A stretch of DNA of 64,000 bases. It comes from Dendrophyllia cribrosa. Its lineage: Eukaryota > Cnidaria > Anthozoa > Scleractinia > Dendrophylliidae. The notes under the pieces are model-generated. The model saw only the letters and a list, made by a program, of their open reading frames with translations. It had not been told where the DNA came from and searched no databases. Where the stretch lies: assembly GCA_024195265.1 (NCBI GenBank), contig JAJLRJ010000010.1, forward strand, positions 36,924,709 through 36,988,708, given 5' to 3'. A program made the translations under genes and the position numbers. Shown here piece after piece: positions 45,567 through 56,483 of the stretch (position 1 is the first letter of the stretch; each line of letters begins with the position of its first letter).

Positions 45567-45683
45567 CTCAAACAAAATGATTTTAGAAGGAGAAATTAAG
45601 CATGCAATTTCGTCATGAATTATTAATGACTTTGAGAAGTGTAATTTACAAGTGTAGCCATTGTTTCAGAGGTTGAAAACATT

Positions 45684-46337
45684 GGCTGCGGTCACATCTA
45701 ACTTAAGTAAGTTAGTCTCAAGTTACGTGACGTCATATCTAACTGTAGTTAGTGCTTTCGGTCGACTTTGCGGTCACACCACGCAGTTAACTACAGTTAG
45801 TTCTAATTAGCCTATGGATGACGTCAGAATTAAAAGAGTTCGTAACGGCCCTTATTGTTGATCCGTGAAATGTCAACATGGTTGACCGACGTAAAGTGTG
45901 TCTAGTTTTTCTTATTATTTATTTTTTTCGTGCGAACCGTCGGAGAAAAATGAGAAATAAGCTGAGAATTTTAACGGATGCTCGACGCCGGGTACAAGTG
46001 TTGCTACCTTGTTGTATGTAAATTTTTTGTTTGTTGTTTTTGGTTTCCCCCTCGCTTCACGCTTGGTTTTTATTTTTCATATTTATATATGCTCATCTCG
46101 CACGTGCGAAAAGAATTGTCACATTCTGATTGTTTGTTTGTTTGTTTGTAAACTTAAGACTAACCAATGAACCCTGCTTGGGTATAACTATAGTTAGTCT
46201 GTATTGTTTTGGATCACCGAGGCATCAATTTTCTAACTATAGTTAGAGCGAACAGAGAAGCGGTCACATTACCGAAATAGCTAACTATAGTTATCCCTGT
46301 CTTAACTATAGTTAGTAGCCCAGATGTGACCGCAGCC
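45684..46337. mobile_element. MITE with GGCTGCGGTCACATCTAACT ends, nested
   Basis: About 654 bp; GGCTGCGGTCACATCTAACT at the left and GATGTGACCGCAGCC at the right. Many AACTATAGTTAG and AACTGTAGTTAG palindromes lie near both ends. It splits the text GGTTGAAAACA/ATAGCTACAC that is continuous at about 5787-5806. No ORF. Confidence 0.8.
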
Positions 46338-46635
46338 AATAGCTACACTTGTAAATTACACTTGTAAAAGTTTTATTCAATTGACCCCTGGTCTCCAGTG
46401 CCTTCTCTGCTTTTAAAGAAAGCCCAAGACAACGCCGTCAAAATACAACAAAAATCCTGGCGTATTTTGATGCAAAATACATGACGAAATGACTTCGTTT
46501 CGTTTAAACAACGGTTTCAGATTGCCAGAAAACAAACACGACTACCAATTGATGGAAATAACCTCCGAAAACGCCATTTCATCGTGTGACACGTGACTAA
46601 ATGCTCGAGGATTTTTGCGGACACCTTATTGAGAA

Positions 46636-47062
46636 TTATATAACGACCGACACTTTCAAACGAGCCAAGTTTTCAGCAGTTTGGTAATCTGTAGGTTTAT
46701 GCATTAGCACTTCGCGCTTAATTTCGTCCCTTAATCCATCAACAAAAAAATGCATTTGATCTGCTTTAAAAACACCTAGCCTCTGACAAGTATTGTTTAT
46801 AAATTCAATGTATGAATCCAAAGATTCTTTTGCGCCTTGTTTGCGGGAACTAAGCGACTGTCTTAAGCGCCACTTAAAAGCATCAGATGAAAATCTGTTT
46901 TTTTAAAGCATCCGTTAATGCCTCAAAATCTGTGCGCACATGTGGCTCTAAAGAAAAATAATACGTTTCTGCAGGACCCGACAAATGACTCGCCAAATCA
47001 GCCGCCATAGCTGCAGGATCTAAATGACGAGCACCGGCCTGAATGCGGTTAGCGAACCTAAT
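46636..47062 (-). pseudogene. LTR-retrotransposon gag fragment, frameshifted
   Basis: Minus-strand translation gives a gag-type helical domain in two frames: an upstream part with NRIQAGARHL and AADLASHLSGPAETYYF, and after a frame shift in an A run near 46905 a downstream part with SYIEFINNTCQRLGV, FFVDGLRDEIKREVLM and TAENLARLK. The pattern resembles the capsid-like region of Ty3-type elements. Protease, reverse transcriptase and LTRs are not visible nearby. A GGACACCTTATTGAG motif shared with the hAT element at 32225 sits just outside (46620). Confidence 0.65.
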
Positions 47063-47192
47063 GCATAAATTATGTTAACGTATTTTCAATATAACCGCGC
47101 TTCTGATTGGCTATAGTGGGTTTTCGCGCCTTTGCAGACAGAACTCACAGAAGCGTAACGACGGTTACCAGCATTCACGTTGTAGATTTTTA

Positions 47193-47352
47193 AGGTCGGC
47201 ACACACGATGCGACTAGTCCCTGCGACTAGCCGCAGGGACCAGTCGCAGGGACTAGTCGCACCGTGTGAACTTGTAAGTAGTCCCTGCGACTAGTCGCAG
47301 GGACCAGTCGCATCGTGTGAACTGCTTCAAAATCTAGTCGCAGGGACCAACT
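47193..47352. repeat. Left subterminal palindromic repeat zone of the Harbinger element
   Basis: Repeats TGCGACTAGTC, GGGACTAGTCGCA and GGGACCAGTCGCA several times in both orientations, each a variant of CGACTAGTCG spaced by CAGGGAC. Such clusters are expected binding sites for the transposase or its DNA-binding partner. Confidence 0.85.
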
Positions 47353-47757
47353 TTAAAAAAGCAGCAAAAACTGGGGGCAAACGCTATCTTCGTTTCACTC
47401 TGCAGCTTTGTTAAGAAACCAAAATTATTAAAATAGCAAGGTAGCATTGAAATAAATCAGCTTATTATAACCGCAGGTAGTTCAGCGAAATTATTCAGAG
47501 TACTTGAATTGTTTATGATTCAGTTTGGATAGAAGCGAGAAATAACGCACTGTTACCAATTATTTTAGATGTTGCCAATACAGAAATAAAACGGGACGAA
47601 AATTCGATCAAGATCTTCAGTACTCATGTAAATTATTTCAAAACTGGTTTTTAATCCCGGAGAGGAAACATTCCTGAAGTCACGCAATCGCTTCTGTACA
47701 TTGTGATTTTGGCGGGAAAATACGGCGGGAAAAATCTATTTACCAAGCGTTTGAAAG

Positions 47758-49022
47758 ATGGCGTGTAGAGCTAAGAGGAAAAAGATGTTATTGCTTATGA
47801 TGATGATGTTAGACGAGGAGATGCCAGTCACTTATGAAAGAAAAATGTGGGCTCGACAGTGGCTACTACGACGAGGAGAGAGAGGTGCGTTTAATACGCT
47901 TTTTCAGGAACTAGCCGTCGAAGATACGGCTGGATTCAATGAGTATATGAGGATGCCATATCCAAAATTTGTCGCTTTGGCTGATCTGATTGGGCCATAT
48001 ATTAAGAAGCAAGATACTTGTATGAGAATCTCCATACCTGCAAGCGAGAGGCTGGCCCTAACCATACGTTTTCTGGCGACCGGCGAGACTTTTCAATCGC
48101 TTTCCTTTCAGTTCCGCATTGGAAAGGCAACTGTTAGTGGAATTGTCACGGAGGTGTGTGATGCAATTTATGCTGTGCTTGGAAAAGATTTCCTTCAGAC
48201 ACCCAAGCAAACTGAAAAATGGGCTGAAATTGCAGAACTGTTCAACTCAAGATGGAACATACCGAACAACACTGGGGCCATCGATGGAAAACGTATTCTT
48301 ATACAGAAACCTTCTCATGCAGGGTCACACTACCATGACTACAAAGGAAACGAAAGCGTGTGGTTTCGGGGCCCGATTATGAATGTTTGTACGTTGATGT
48401 GGGCACCAATGGAAGAAACCCAGATGGACATGCCTGGGGCAGAAGCCCTCTTAAACATGCACTAGATGATTCAGACAATCCATTAAGTATTCCACCTCCA
48501 CGTCCACTTCCTGGCCGAACAAATCCAGTTCCTTTTGTTCTCACAGGGGATGAGGCATTTGGGTTATCTAAGTACATGCTGAAACCCTACCCTAGTAGGA
48601 ACCTCACTGTAGAACAGAGAATTACCAACTATCGCATTTCAAGGGGAAGACGAATTTCCGAAAATATTTTGGGAATTCTGGGGAACAGGTGGCGTTGCTT
48701 TAGAGTCCCTTTTTTGTTAGCTCCATTTAAAGTAAAGGGAATAACCCTAGCTGCACTTACCCTTCACAACTGGCTAAGAGCGGATGCCAGCAGTCGTAAC
48801 ATTTATAGTCCACCAACCCTTATTGACAGGGAGGATCCCGAGACGGCAGAGGTTATTCCTGGCTCATGGAGAGAAGATATCCCAACAGATTCTTTCCTTA
48901 ATTTACAACCTTCAACGGCAAGGAATTCTTCTAATGAAGCTAAAAATATGCGTGAAGAATTCACTCAGTGGTTTAATAATGAAGGTGATGTGTCATGGCA
49001 AAGGCATATGTGTGGGCTATAA
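47758..49022 (+). pseudogene. PIF/Harbinger (HARBI1-like) DDE transposase, one frame disruption
   Basis: The first frame (ATG 47758, open to 48465) carries the N-terminal helix-turn-helix part (SERLALTIRFLATGETFQSL, FRIGKATVSGIV) and the first catalytic Asp in NTGAIDGKRI (codon 48283-48285). Around 48355-48368 the homology shifts to another frame, which runs to the stop at about 49022. That frame carries the second Asp in VLTGDEAFGLSKYMLKPYP (48549-48551) and the Glu in NYRISRGRRISENILGIL (48660-48662). All DDE residues are therefore present, but a small indel near 48360, where family members read through NESVVLLA-type sequence, breaks the frame. Alternatives are an assembly error or, less likely, a tiny intron. 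Confidence 0.85.
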
Positions 49023-49049
49023 ACCTTTTACACGGGTAATTGGAAGGCC

Positions 49050-50015
49050 ATGCTAATCACAGGGAGTCCCATATCAAGTGTTTTACCAATCATTTTGATC
49101 ACTTGTTCATGTTTGCCACCCCCCTCCCCCCCCCCCCCCCCCCCCCCCAACCCCCCAAGAGAAACCTAAAGACAAGCAACCCCTTTACTTAAGAGGACAT
49201 GTTAATTTACTTGTGGGACATGCTTATTGTTTTGTTTTGGTTGCTGTGTATTATTGAGTATAGCCCATCATGTTGTGTTTAGATCAATGAGGTAACAGAA
49301 ATAACATACTCAGTTATTCAAATGTGTAGCTATTCAAATCTCGGCATTATAAGCAAGGTTTTAAAACACCAAAGAAAGCTTGTGTAGGCTGCACGATCAA
49401 CAATGCACTAATAAATCATTGCAGTTTGCAGGGACGAAAACCAGTTGAAACAATGCAGTGTTTACTTTTAGATGTAACTTCACAATAAGTACAATAAAAT
49501 AACACTTGTTGAAACAAGTTGTTAGTATTTCTTCTTACCAGCAGGTTTTTATGACATGAACAGGATGAAATAAATCCTTGAAAAGGTCAAAAGACCAATA
49601 TTAAATATTCATAACAACACATTTAAACTGATTAACAATGAAATGGAGGACATGATGGCAATTGAATCTACCATTACGTATACAAATCCATCTTTGCCAT
49701 AAGATGGCTGATGCCATAAAATTCCACCCTCAACTCCAACGTTTGGCAAACTTTGTTGTTTCAGCAACCACTCTGGAAATTTATTAATAACTGATTTACA
49801 TAGTCATCTGAAAACCATTTGTCAGGGGAGCCAGTCCATATTATTCAAACTTATCCAAATAACAACGCAAGGTGATTCCCAAACATTTGTACTTGATTAT
49901 ATCAATATATCAATTAGAAAAACACTGGGCTTTGTAAGCACCCATATTTAAACACAACTACCTTTGTCATTGAGCATGACATATCGAGACAAGACCCTAA
50001 CTTTGTATCTCTGGT
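49050..50015. other. Spacer between the convergent Harbinger genes
   Basis: AT-rich, with a run of about 28 C residues at about 49121-49149 and poly(A)-signal-like AATAAA near 49494. No ORF or repeat recognised; probably 3' untranslated sequence of both genes. Confidence 0.5.
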
Positions 50016-50021
50016 ATTTAA

Positions 50022-51885
50022 TTAGTAATACTCCATGGGTGCAAAGGAATGCATTTGCTGCATGCTTTCATGAGGAGCAGGGATGTTCTGCTGATAAATT
50101 TGATTTGCTTCACTTGAACTATAAGAACTAATACTTGGGGCTGGGCTGTATCTACCATGTGTACTAAATCGAGTTGCAGCACCAATGGCAACCTCCATTT
50201 CATCACTCTCTTCTATCTGAAATAATATATCCCCTATGCACTTCTTTGCCCTGCGAAATTTCCTTGGATTTAATTTTGACAAGGTTAAACGCACATAATT
50301 TGCAAATGCTGCAACTTCACTATTTTCGACTGAATTAGTTTGTCCCTGAGGCATTTCAGGTTGTCTCATTGCCACCACAGCCTCAGAAAACAATTCTAGT
50401 TTTCTATCCTCACGACTGTCTTTTTGCTGCTGTTTAGAGGCCTTCTTAACTTTGGGTTTTGAAGGCTCACTTATGGAACTGACAGTGTCATCTGTGTCAT
50501 CACAGATCACAGTCACATACTTGAGTTGTTCACAAAATTCCCACGATGGTGTGTAAATTTCTGCTGTTCCAGCTCCAGATGGTTTCACAGATGCCTTGGA
50601 ATACTCTTGTTTAAATCTTTTCAGCACCTCTTTCCACTTTTTCTTGATGTCTTCAACATCATACTTGTCCTCCAGTTCTTTCCCAAGTAGATCATACAGC
50701 AAATCTTTATTGCTATTCTGGTGGTACTCGGCATTGCTGTGATTCCACAAGCACTCATTTTCTTGGGAGAAGGCTATGAGAATCTCTAAGACAAAAATAC
50801 ATACATGTATCTTGGGTCTAACACCATAATTTTGACTCATTCATAGTGCTATGTTTGAATTAACTTGACAACTGACTATAATAGTTTATTGAAAGTGATC
50901 CATTTTCTCCTGTTTTGAAATAATTGAAGAGGTGTGTGGAATAAGGCCTCAAGTGACTTTTGATGTAATGTGCAATTCTCCTTATGGAAGACAAGGAAAT
51001 TTGCAAGGAGAATCTAGCATTTTATCAGAGTCACTTGGAGCTTTTATCCAGGCACCCCTTCGATTATTGATCAATCCCAAGTTGGGGGAGGAATTCTTAA
51101 ATAGCTAGGGTTAGTAAGAGGTTGGTGGGTTGTTATCGGATGTGCTTGGGGCATGCAGGCTTTTGGCAGGAGACTTAGGTCACTCTAAATCTGTCAGTTA
51201 TCATGTTCGCTGGATTTTCTTTCTCTTTTGTAACTTTTGCATGAGAAAGTTTATCATGTGTTGTATATATATTGTATACTGGCCAGTTGTGCCCTTTCCT
51301 TGGGGCCTTGTGCTGGTGCATTAGGTGAGGAATACATTTCCACATGGTTTTTCCTATCTGGCGTAGCACTGTTTTTATTCCCTTCAAACAACAGATGTAA
51401 CTTCCAAAGTTCTATAATAGGATACATTGTACATCTGATGACTGACTGACAATAAACTTACACATGGAATGTCTTGTGTTTATTAGTTTAGTCAGAATAG
51501 TAAGATTGATACGCTTACCTATATCTTGGTTACTCCACTGTATTTCACTTTCCGTTTCCTCTGCATTCAGACTTTCTCTCAAAAACGATAAATCCGACCA
51601 ATATGTTCACTTGATATTTTCTTGCTCAGCAGGCAACTTCTTCATGTACCTTTGAAAACAGCTTTTTATACCATGCCAACGTTTCTTGATGTCATTCAGG
51701 CTTCGAGGAGGGCTTGATTTCTCAAACTTTGCGACTAGGGGAGATAGTACTTTATTGGTTTTGCTTTTGTTACTGTTGTCTTTATGATTTTTGTCCCACA
51801 GTTGTCGATTTTTTTTGTAAAATTCAATCAGCATTCTGGTGGAAGTGACACTCCAAGCATCGTCTTCCTCCACGTGTTCCGCCAT
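50022..51885 (-). CDS. MADF-domain DNA-binding accessory protein of the Harbinger element, two exons
   Basis: Exon 1: 51885-51519 (ATG at 51885); exon 2: 50785-50022 (stop TAA). Donor GATATAG/GTAAGC and acceptor TTTTTGTCTTAG/AGATTC join in frame as DIEILIAFSQENECLW. Exon 1 encodes a first MADF-like helical unit (STRMLIEFYKKNRQLWDK, LNDIKKRWHGIKSCF). Exon 2 encodes a second (LIAFSQENECLWNHSNAEYH, VEDIKKKWKEVLKRFKQEYS), a basic stretch (KPKVKKASKQQQKD) usable as a nuclear signal, and a C-terminal BESS-like helix (FANYVRLTLSKLNPRKFRRA). In this superfamily such a protein recruits the transposase to the ends and the nucleus. An in-frame TGA at 51609-51607 interrupts exon 1, so the gene is either damaged or starts and splices differently. 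Confidence 0.75.
51110..51505 (+). repeat. Fragment similar to the terminal region of the downstream Penelope-like element
   Basis: Ordered similarity to 62130-62470: GTGCCCTTTCCTTGGGGCC versus GTACCTTTGCCCCTGAGGTC, ATACATTTCCACATGG versus ATACGTTTCCACATTT, CTGGCGTAGCAC versus CTGGCGTGGCAC, CATCTGATGACTGACTGA, AATGTCTTGTGTTTATTAG and GTCAGAATAG. It sits wholly inside the intron of the MADF gene, just short of its splice donor. Confidence 0.6.
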
Positions 51886-51953
51886 CTTGAAACAGAGTCC
51901 GTAAGGAATTGTGGGAGCATGTGATACCGATTTGGGATTGGTTTATTTTAATT

Positions 51954-52179
51954 TGGTCGCAGGGACTAGTCCCACGAACGGTTCACACGGAGTGTTACGT
52001 GGGACTAGTCGCAGGGACTTGTCCCAAAAATTCAAACCAGTTTGAATTCGTGGGACTAGTCGCAGCGACTAAATTTTGGTCCCTGCGACTAGATTTTGTG
52101 GCAAAAATGGCCAGTTCACACGATGCGACTAGTCGCAGGGACTAGTCGCAGGGACTAGTCGCATCGTGTGTGCCGACCT
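51954..52179. repeat. Right subterminal palindromic repeat zone of the Harbinger element
   Basis: GGTCGCAGGGACTAGTCCC, GTGGGACTAGTCGCAGGG, CTGCGACTAGATTTTG and ATGCGACTAGTCGCAGGG occur in tandem, mirroring the left zone but with more copies. The MADF start codon lies just inside (51885), so the zone probably also serves as its promoter. Confidence 0.85.
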
Positions 52180-52182
52180 TTA

Positions 52183-55100
52183 GACTGAAACTAAGTTGCT
52201 TTTCTTTATATCCATAAAGAAATCGTAATGTATTTTAAAATTTATGCCGTTACTTTATTTTGTCCAAATATCACGATCTCCTCAGCTGTCTCCTTGCCAT
52301 AACAGAACACAAAGCACACTAAGCTAAAATCAAAACAAGAATTCACAGGCTTGGTGATTTTACATTTTTCGGTTTATTTCCCTATTTTAAGCAGTAAGGA
52401 TGATATTTCTTTTCGCCACGAATTAGGTTCGGCGCATGTAAAGTTCGACCGTCTGAATCAACTGTCGAACTTAATAGTTTGGGTCGACCTAAATAGGTAT
52501 TAGGTTCGCACATGTTAAGTTCGACGTTTGAACCGGGCCTAAGTTTGCTGTCTCTTATTTCTTCTATCGTGACAAAAACCAGATTTGCTGCGTGTGACAA
52601 TGTCCGGCCGACGTTTCGACATGCACTGCGCTTGATTAAGATAACATCAAGGAAAAAATAGTACATATATAGGGAGAGAGAAAAAAAAAATTAAGCTAAA
52701 TAGCTATGTAACATACCTAGAAACTAAAATTAAACTAGCAGTAATCACAGATTATGGAGACGCGTTCGATGGAATTTCAGGCGGAAATGAGCCCCTGAAA
52801 AAAACCAGTAGGGGCGGCCATTTGAAAGACCGTCTACCAAAAAATCTCAAATTTTACTGCACATAAACCACAGGACAACCAACACGAAATTAGGATTGCG
52901 TTCTTCGAACGCGAAAAGTCAACCTAATTGAGTTCTCTTAGTCCTCACCGTCCACAGCATCCATATCAGTTCAAATGGTCCGAAAAAAATATCCTCGATC
53001 TGGCATCGTTAAGAAGGTATAACTCTTCGTCAGCAACTGCGACAAATGTTTCTTCTGTTTCTACCTATTCTAGTTCAGTTGTTTTATGCGGTTGGGTCTC
53101 TCGTTCTGTTTCTGGCTTGTTTCCACGCACAACGGAGATAGAGTAGTCCGACATACGGTACTGGCTTCTGGGAAACTGCCCGGGTTTATGCACCACTGTG
53201 AAGGAGTCTCTAATTTGACTCTTCTGGGAGGACTAGCTCAACAGTAGAAAACCAGATAACACCTTTCTCTTTAGCCTTCTTCTTTATTCATCTTCAGCTT
53301 TCTCCTTCTTACTGTCTTCTTGCTGCCTTCTTACTGCGTCTTACTCTAGTTCACAATACTCTTTTTATATGTTTTATGTCGTTAATTGCGTATACATATA
53401 TTTATGATTACTTGATTGATTGCAACATATGGTTCGCTTGATTAACATATAATTATAGCGAAAGTAAAATGTTCATTGCAAAACTTTTCCTATATGAAAA
53501 GAGTTGCTTAATAGTATATGAATTATAATCAGACTAAAGTTAAAACTACAAGTTGTATTTTGATGAAGTTGTATTTAGGTTATCTTACGTTTTAACAACC
53601 AAAATCGCAGTTAATAGTTTGGTTTGTAGTAAACAAAAGACAGCACCCTTTATTCTGTATTGACTCAATTTCGAAAAGTCGACGAAAGATTAAGATAGCT
53701 AGGAAAGCTCAAGTTCCTATGTTCAATTACTATAAAGAAGCAAAAGTAGTTTTTAAAAGTTAATGAATTAAAAAAGGAAAACTAGTGTCAGTTTTGGAGA
53801 CGAGCTGTCCCAACCTCTGACTATTAAATATAAGGGTTCTATTTTAAAAGTCACGTAAAATAGAGAATTTTCAGTTCATCGGTTTTCAACTGTCAGCAAT
53901 AAGGTAAAATTACAAAATATGAAATAAAAGACAGTTTTAGCGTGAGAATGGGTATTACCTTTGGTTCTACTGGACATTCAGAAGGTTGCGTTTTTACACC
54001 AATTTCTTAATAACCTAATTTGAACATTGGTCCCATTATCTAAGGGAAGTCCCATGTCATCACTTATCTTGTGATTAATTTTAAAAGAAATATATAGAAG
54101 TTTCTAGAATATTGAGAGAATTCTAAATGTTAAATATACTTCATGTCTTATAGTTTTAACTTGCTAAAAAGATACAACTTTTTACTTACATATATTTGAA
54201 TAAGGTTTCCATGCCAATCACATTGTTTTTCTTAACATATCTCAAATTTGGACTTGCGTGTATGTTTATATGTTTTCTGCAATTATCTTATCATCACTTA
54301 TTTTGGGTTAAATGCTTTTAGTTCTACTTACTTAAGGAAAAATGGGGGTTTTGCACTAAGTAATCCAAAAATATCATTTTCTATTTCATTAGGAAATATT
54401 TATTATTTTCAGCTAATTTCATATATTACTCTTGTGACACTGCCCTGAGAGCGGCGAAGAGTCTGAAAGAACTGCAGCGAGGACAGGTACAGTAAGTTTT
54501 AATAACAATTCACAGCGTAAGGACTCCATAAACTTTTCAAATCGATTTAAAACTTCGTTACCCGTAGCTGATGTGTCTTTTTAGTCCCTTCAATAACTGA
54601 GCACCCAATTTTGAAACATCGAAGTACGACCTGAATTGATCGCTGTTGTTTACAAACTTGTTCGTTTTAGCTCCTACGGCTGTAATGGCGAAATCGTTTT
54701 GGTTTAATCGACTTAAAACAGAGAGCAGAAACTTTTCTGAGGAAGTCTCAAGCCTTTATCATATATATTAAAGGTACTATGAGGCATTTTTCGAAAATTG
54801 TGCTCCTTCATTTACTCCGTGTCGAGCGGTTGAAACTTTGAACCAGCTTTCATTAAGCTTCGCCAAGACTGCACTGCGACACAACGCGAAAATTTCGCCC
54901 CTTTTTTGTTCAATCGTGTGATCAATTATTTTTCTTTTTTTTCTCTTTTTTTTTCTTTTCCATTTTTATCTTATAGTTCGCGCATTTTTTCTCCCAAAAA
55001 TAGGAAATTGCAGGCGGCGGTCATTTTTACTTTCCTTCAAAATGTGAAATTTACCACCATCGTTGGATATACGTCATATATAGTCGTCATGTAAATATAT

Positions 55101-55350
55101 CGAGAGCTTTTTGACCAAATTTGGGCAGTGTATCAATGTGTTTAATTATAATTGTGATTATGGTATGAAATGAAGATTTAATTGCAATTTGCTAGACAGC
55201 TATAATTGGCATGTCAACGGAAGCCTGCTTACTCTTTGGCAACAATGCACACTGCACTTTGGAAACGGAAGTTGCCGGTCGTATGTAATTTTGGATCTTG
55301 TCTCATTGGTGGGGCATTTGCACACAACGTAAGATACAAACTTGTTGAAA
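52183..55350. other. Gene-poor AT-rich intergenic region
   Basis: No gene recognised on either strand. At 52420-52545 there is a diverged inverted-repeat fragment with AGGTTCGGCGCATGTAAAGT and AGGTTCGCACATGTTAAGTT in direct order and GGTCGACC. A short Ser-rich ORF at 52928-53146 has no family resemblance I can name. The rest is low-complexity A/T-rich DNA. Confidence 0.5.
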
Positions 55351-55357
55351 TGTGAGG

Positions 55358-55470
55358 TAGTTTCTTGGTGTGGCGGAAGTTGTGATCATTAAATGACGCG
55401 TGAAAGGAAGGTTCAAAAGATAACACAACACAATAGCTAACTAACAATAGTTTCCGCCACACTAAGAAAT
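55358..55470. mobile_element. Short inverted-repeat element, sibling of 20900-21015
   Basis: Ends TTTCTTGGTGTGGCGGAAG and TTTCCGCCACACTAAGAAA are inverted copies about 110 bp apart, with TGTGATCATTAAATGACG next to the left end as in the sibling. Confidence 0.7.
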
Positions 55471-55882
55471 ATCCAAACGTATACCATGCGCGATTTAGGG
55501 GTAACACTTATTCTTTTGTTAAAACAATAGAATATTAGAGCACAAAAGAACGACAATACAATAGAATACAATACCATAGAATATATTAGAATACATAATT
55601 TTACCTAATACAATGAATGTGTACAATGTACAATAGAGCTAACACCCTAAATCGGGCATCATATGTCCAAACGTAATCAAGGGCCCCTAAGAGCCAACCC
55701 GTGAAATTAGAAATGCTAACGCGTAACGCAATATATTGCGGTAAGCTTATGTTTTCACTCTGACACGGCTCGATATTTTTTTTAAAATTAAACGTAAGGA
55801 TTTTTGACGAACGCAAAAAAAAAAAAACAGTACATCACTTTCATTATGTCCAGTCCGAAGGAAAAAGAAAAAGGGGGTCCTG

Positions 55883-56124
55883 GAGTGCGTTTCTCGAAAG
55901 TCTCGAAAACTTTTCGGACCCGAAAAGTTGTGTTACGTGCAGAATATTTACCAATAAAGATTCGGATTTTGTTGATTTTGAAAGCTAAGCAATAAAATCT
56001 TACGTTTACTACACAAGTTGAGATGCTTTGTCGGCTAAAAACTTCAACGCCTTCCGTTAGAAACTACATTTAAAAAATAGCTTTCGGGTCCGAAAAGTCT
56101 TCGGGAGTTTCGAGAAACGCACGC
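55883..56124. mobile_element. CTG-flanked MITE with GTGCGTTTCTCGAAA ends
   Basis: 242 bp; ends GAGTGCGTTTCTCGAAAGTC and the complement ending TTTCGAGAAACGCACGC, flanked by CTG (55880-55882, 56125-56127). Further inside, ACTTTTCGGACCCGAAAAGT palindromes. It interrupts the tRNA-like part of the host repeat exactly where copy 1 is continuous. Confidence 0.85.
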
Positions 56125-56265
56125 CTGAACGAGACTTGAAACTGCGCGCCTCCCGACTGCCATTCCCGGCACTACTAAGCCGTAACCTCAAACCACTAGA
56201 CCATCCTGGAACACACACTTACACAAGATTAAATTTTATTAATTATTACAAGGTAGATGCGCATC

Positions 56266-56483
56266 TTCTGGAGAAGCAAGAACGAGACTGCTTCTCAGCT
56301 ACTTCTTTGGGATCCAACACATGGCTGACGATCGAGGGGGCCCCAGCAATAACTTTTATAGACCAATTAGAGAGGGACACTGGACTGGCATGACAGAATT
56401 CCCAGTTATCATGTCTGACAAAGGATAGTGGAAAAAGCTCTTAAAATCGGTGCGGGTGTGCCCGAAGTAGATAGATAGATAGA
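56266..56483 (+). mobile_element. Short retroposed fragment with (GATA)n tail
   Basis: 218 bp flanked by the 12-bp direct repeat TAGATGCGCATC (56254-56265, 56484-56495), with a (TAGA)n tail at its 3' end. Duplication and microsatellite tail indicate insertion by a LINE machinery. The body is a 3' fragment of an unidentified non-LTR element. Confidence 0.75.

Larger units (their letters stand above)
45419..46387. mobile_element. CTG-flanked element with two nested insertions
   Basis: Same ends as 5742-5846 (GGGTCAATTTAATAAAA and TTTTATTCAATTGACCC), flanked by CTG (45416-45418, 46388-46390). Its 105-bp relative shows that the material at about 45443-45640 and at 45684-46337 was added later. 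Confidence 0.8.
47193..52179. mobile_element. Complete PIF/Harbinger DNA transposon, 4,987 bp
   Basis: Inverted ends AGGTCGGCACACACGATGCG and TCGTGTGTGCCGACCT, flanked by the superfamily-typical 3-bp duplication TTA (47190-47192 and 52180-52182). It carries both genes expected of this superfamily: a DDE transposase (plus strand, 47758-49022, disrupted) and a DNA-binding MADF protein (minus strand, 51885-50022), arranged tail to tail with about 1 kb between. Subterminal zones on both sides hold repeated CGACTAGTCG palindromes. The fully matching ends and duplication indicate a fairly recent insertion. Confidence 0.95.

Noticed and set aside
46636..47062. Domesticated gag gene
   Set aside because: It is frameshifted in an A run and lacks a start, so it reads as a decayed retrotransposon fragment.
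51425..51475. Hammerhead ribozyme in the Penelope terminal region (CTGATGA present)
   Set aside because: Penelope elements can carry hammerheads, but the required GAAA box and closing stems are not found at suitable distance here or at 62380-62420.
52928..53146. Ser-rich ORF as a host gene
   Set aside because: No splice context, no recognisable domain, composition like random sequence.
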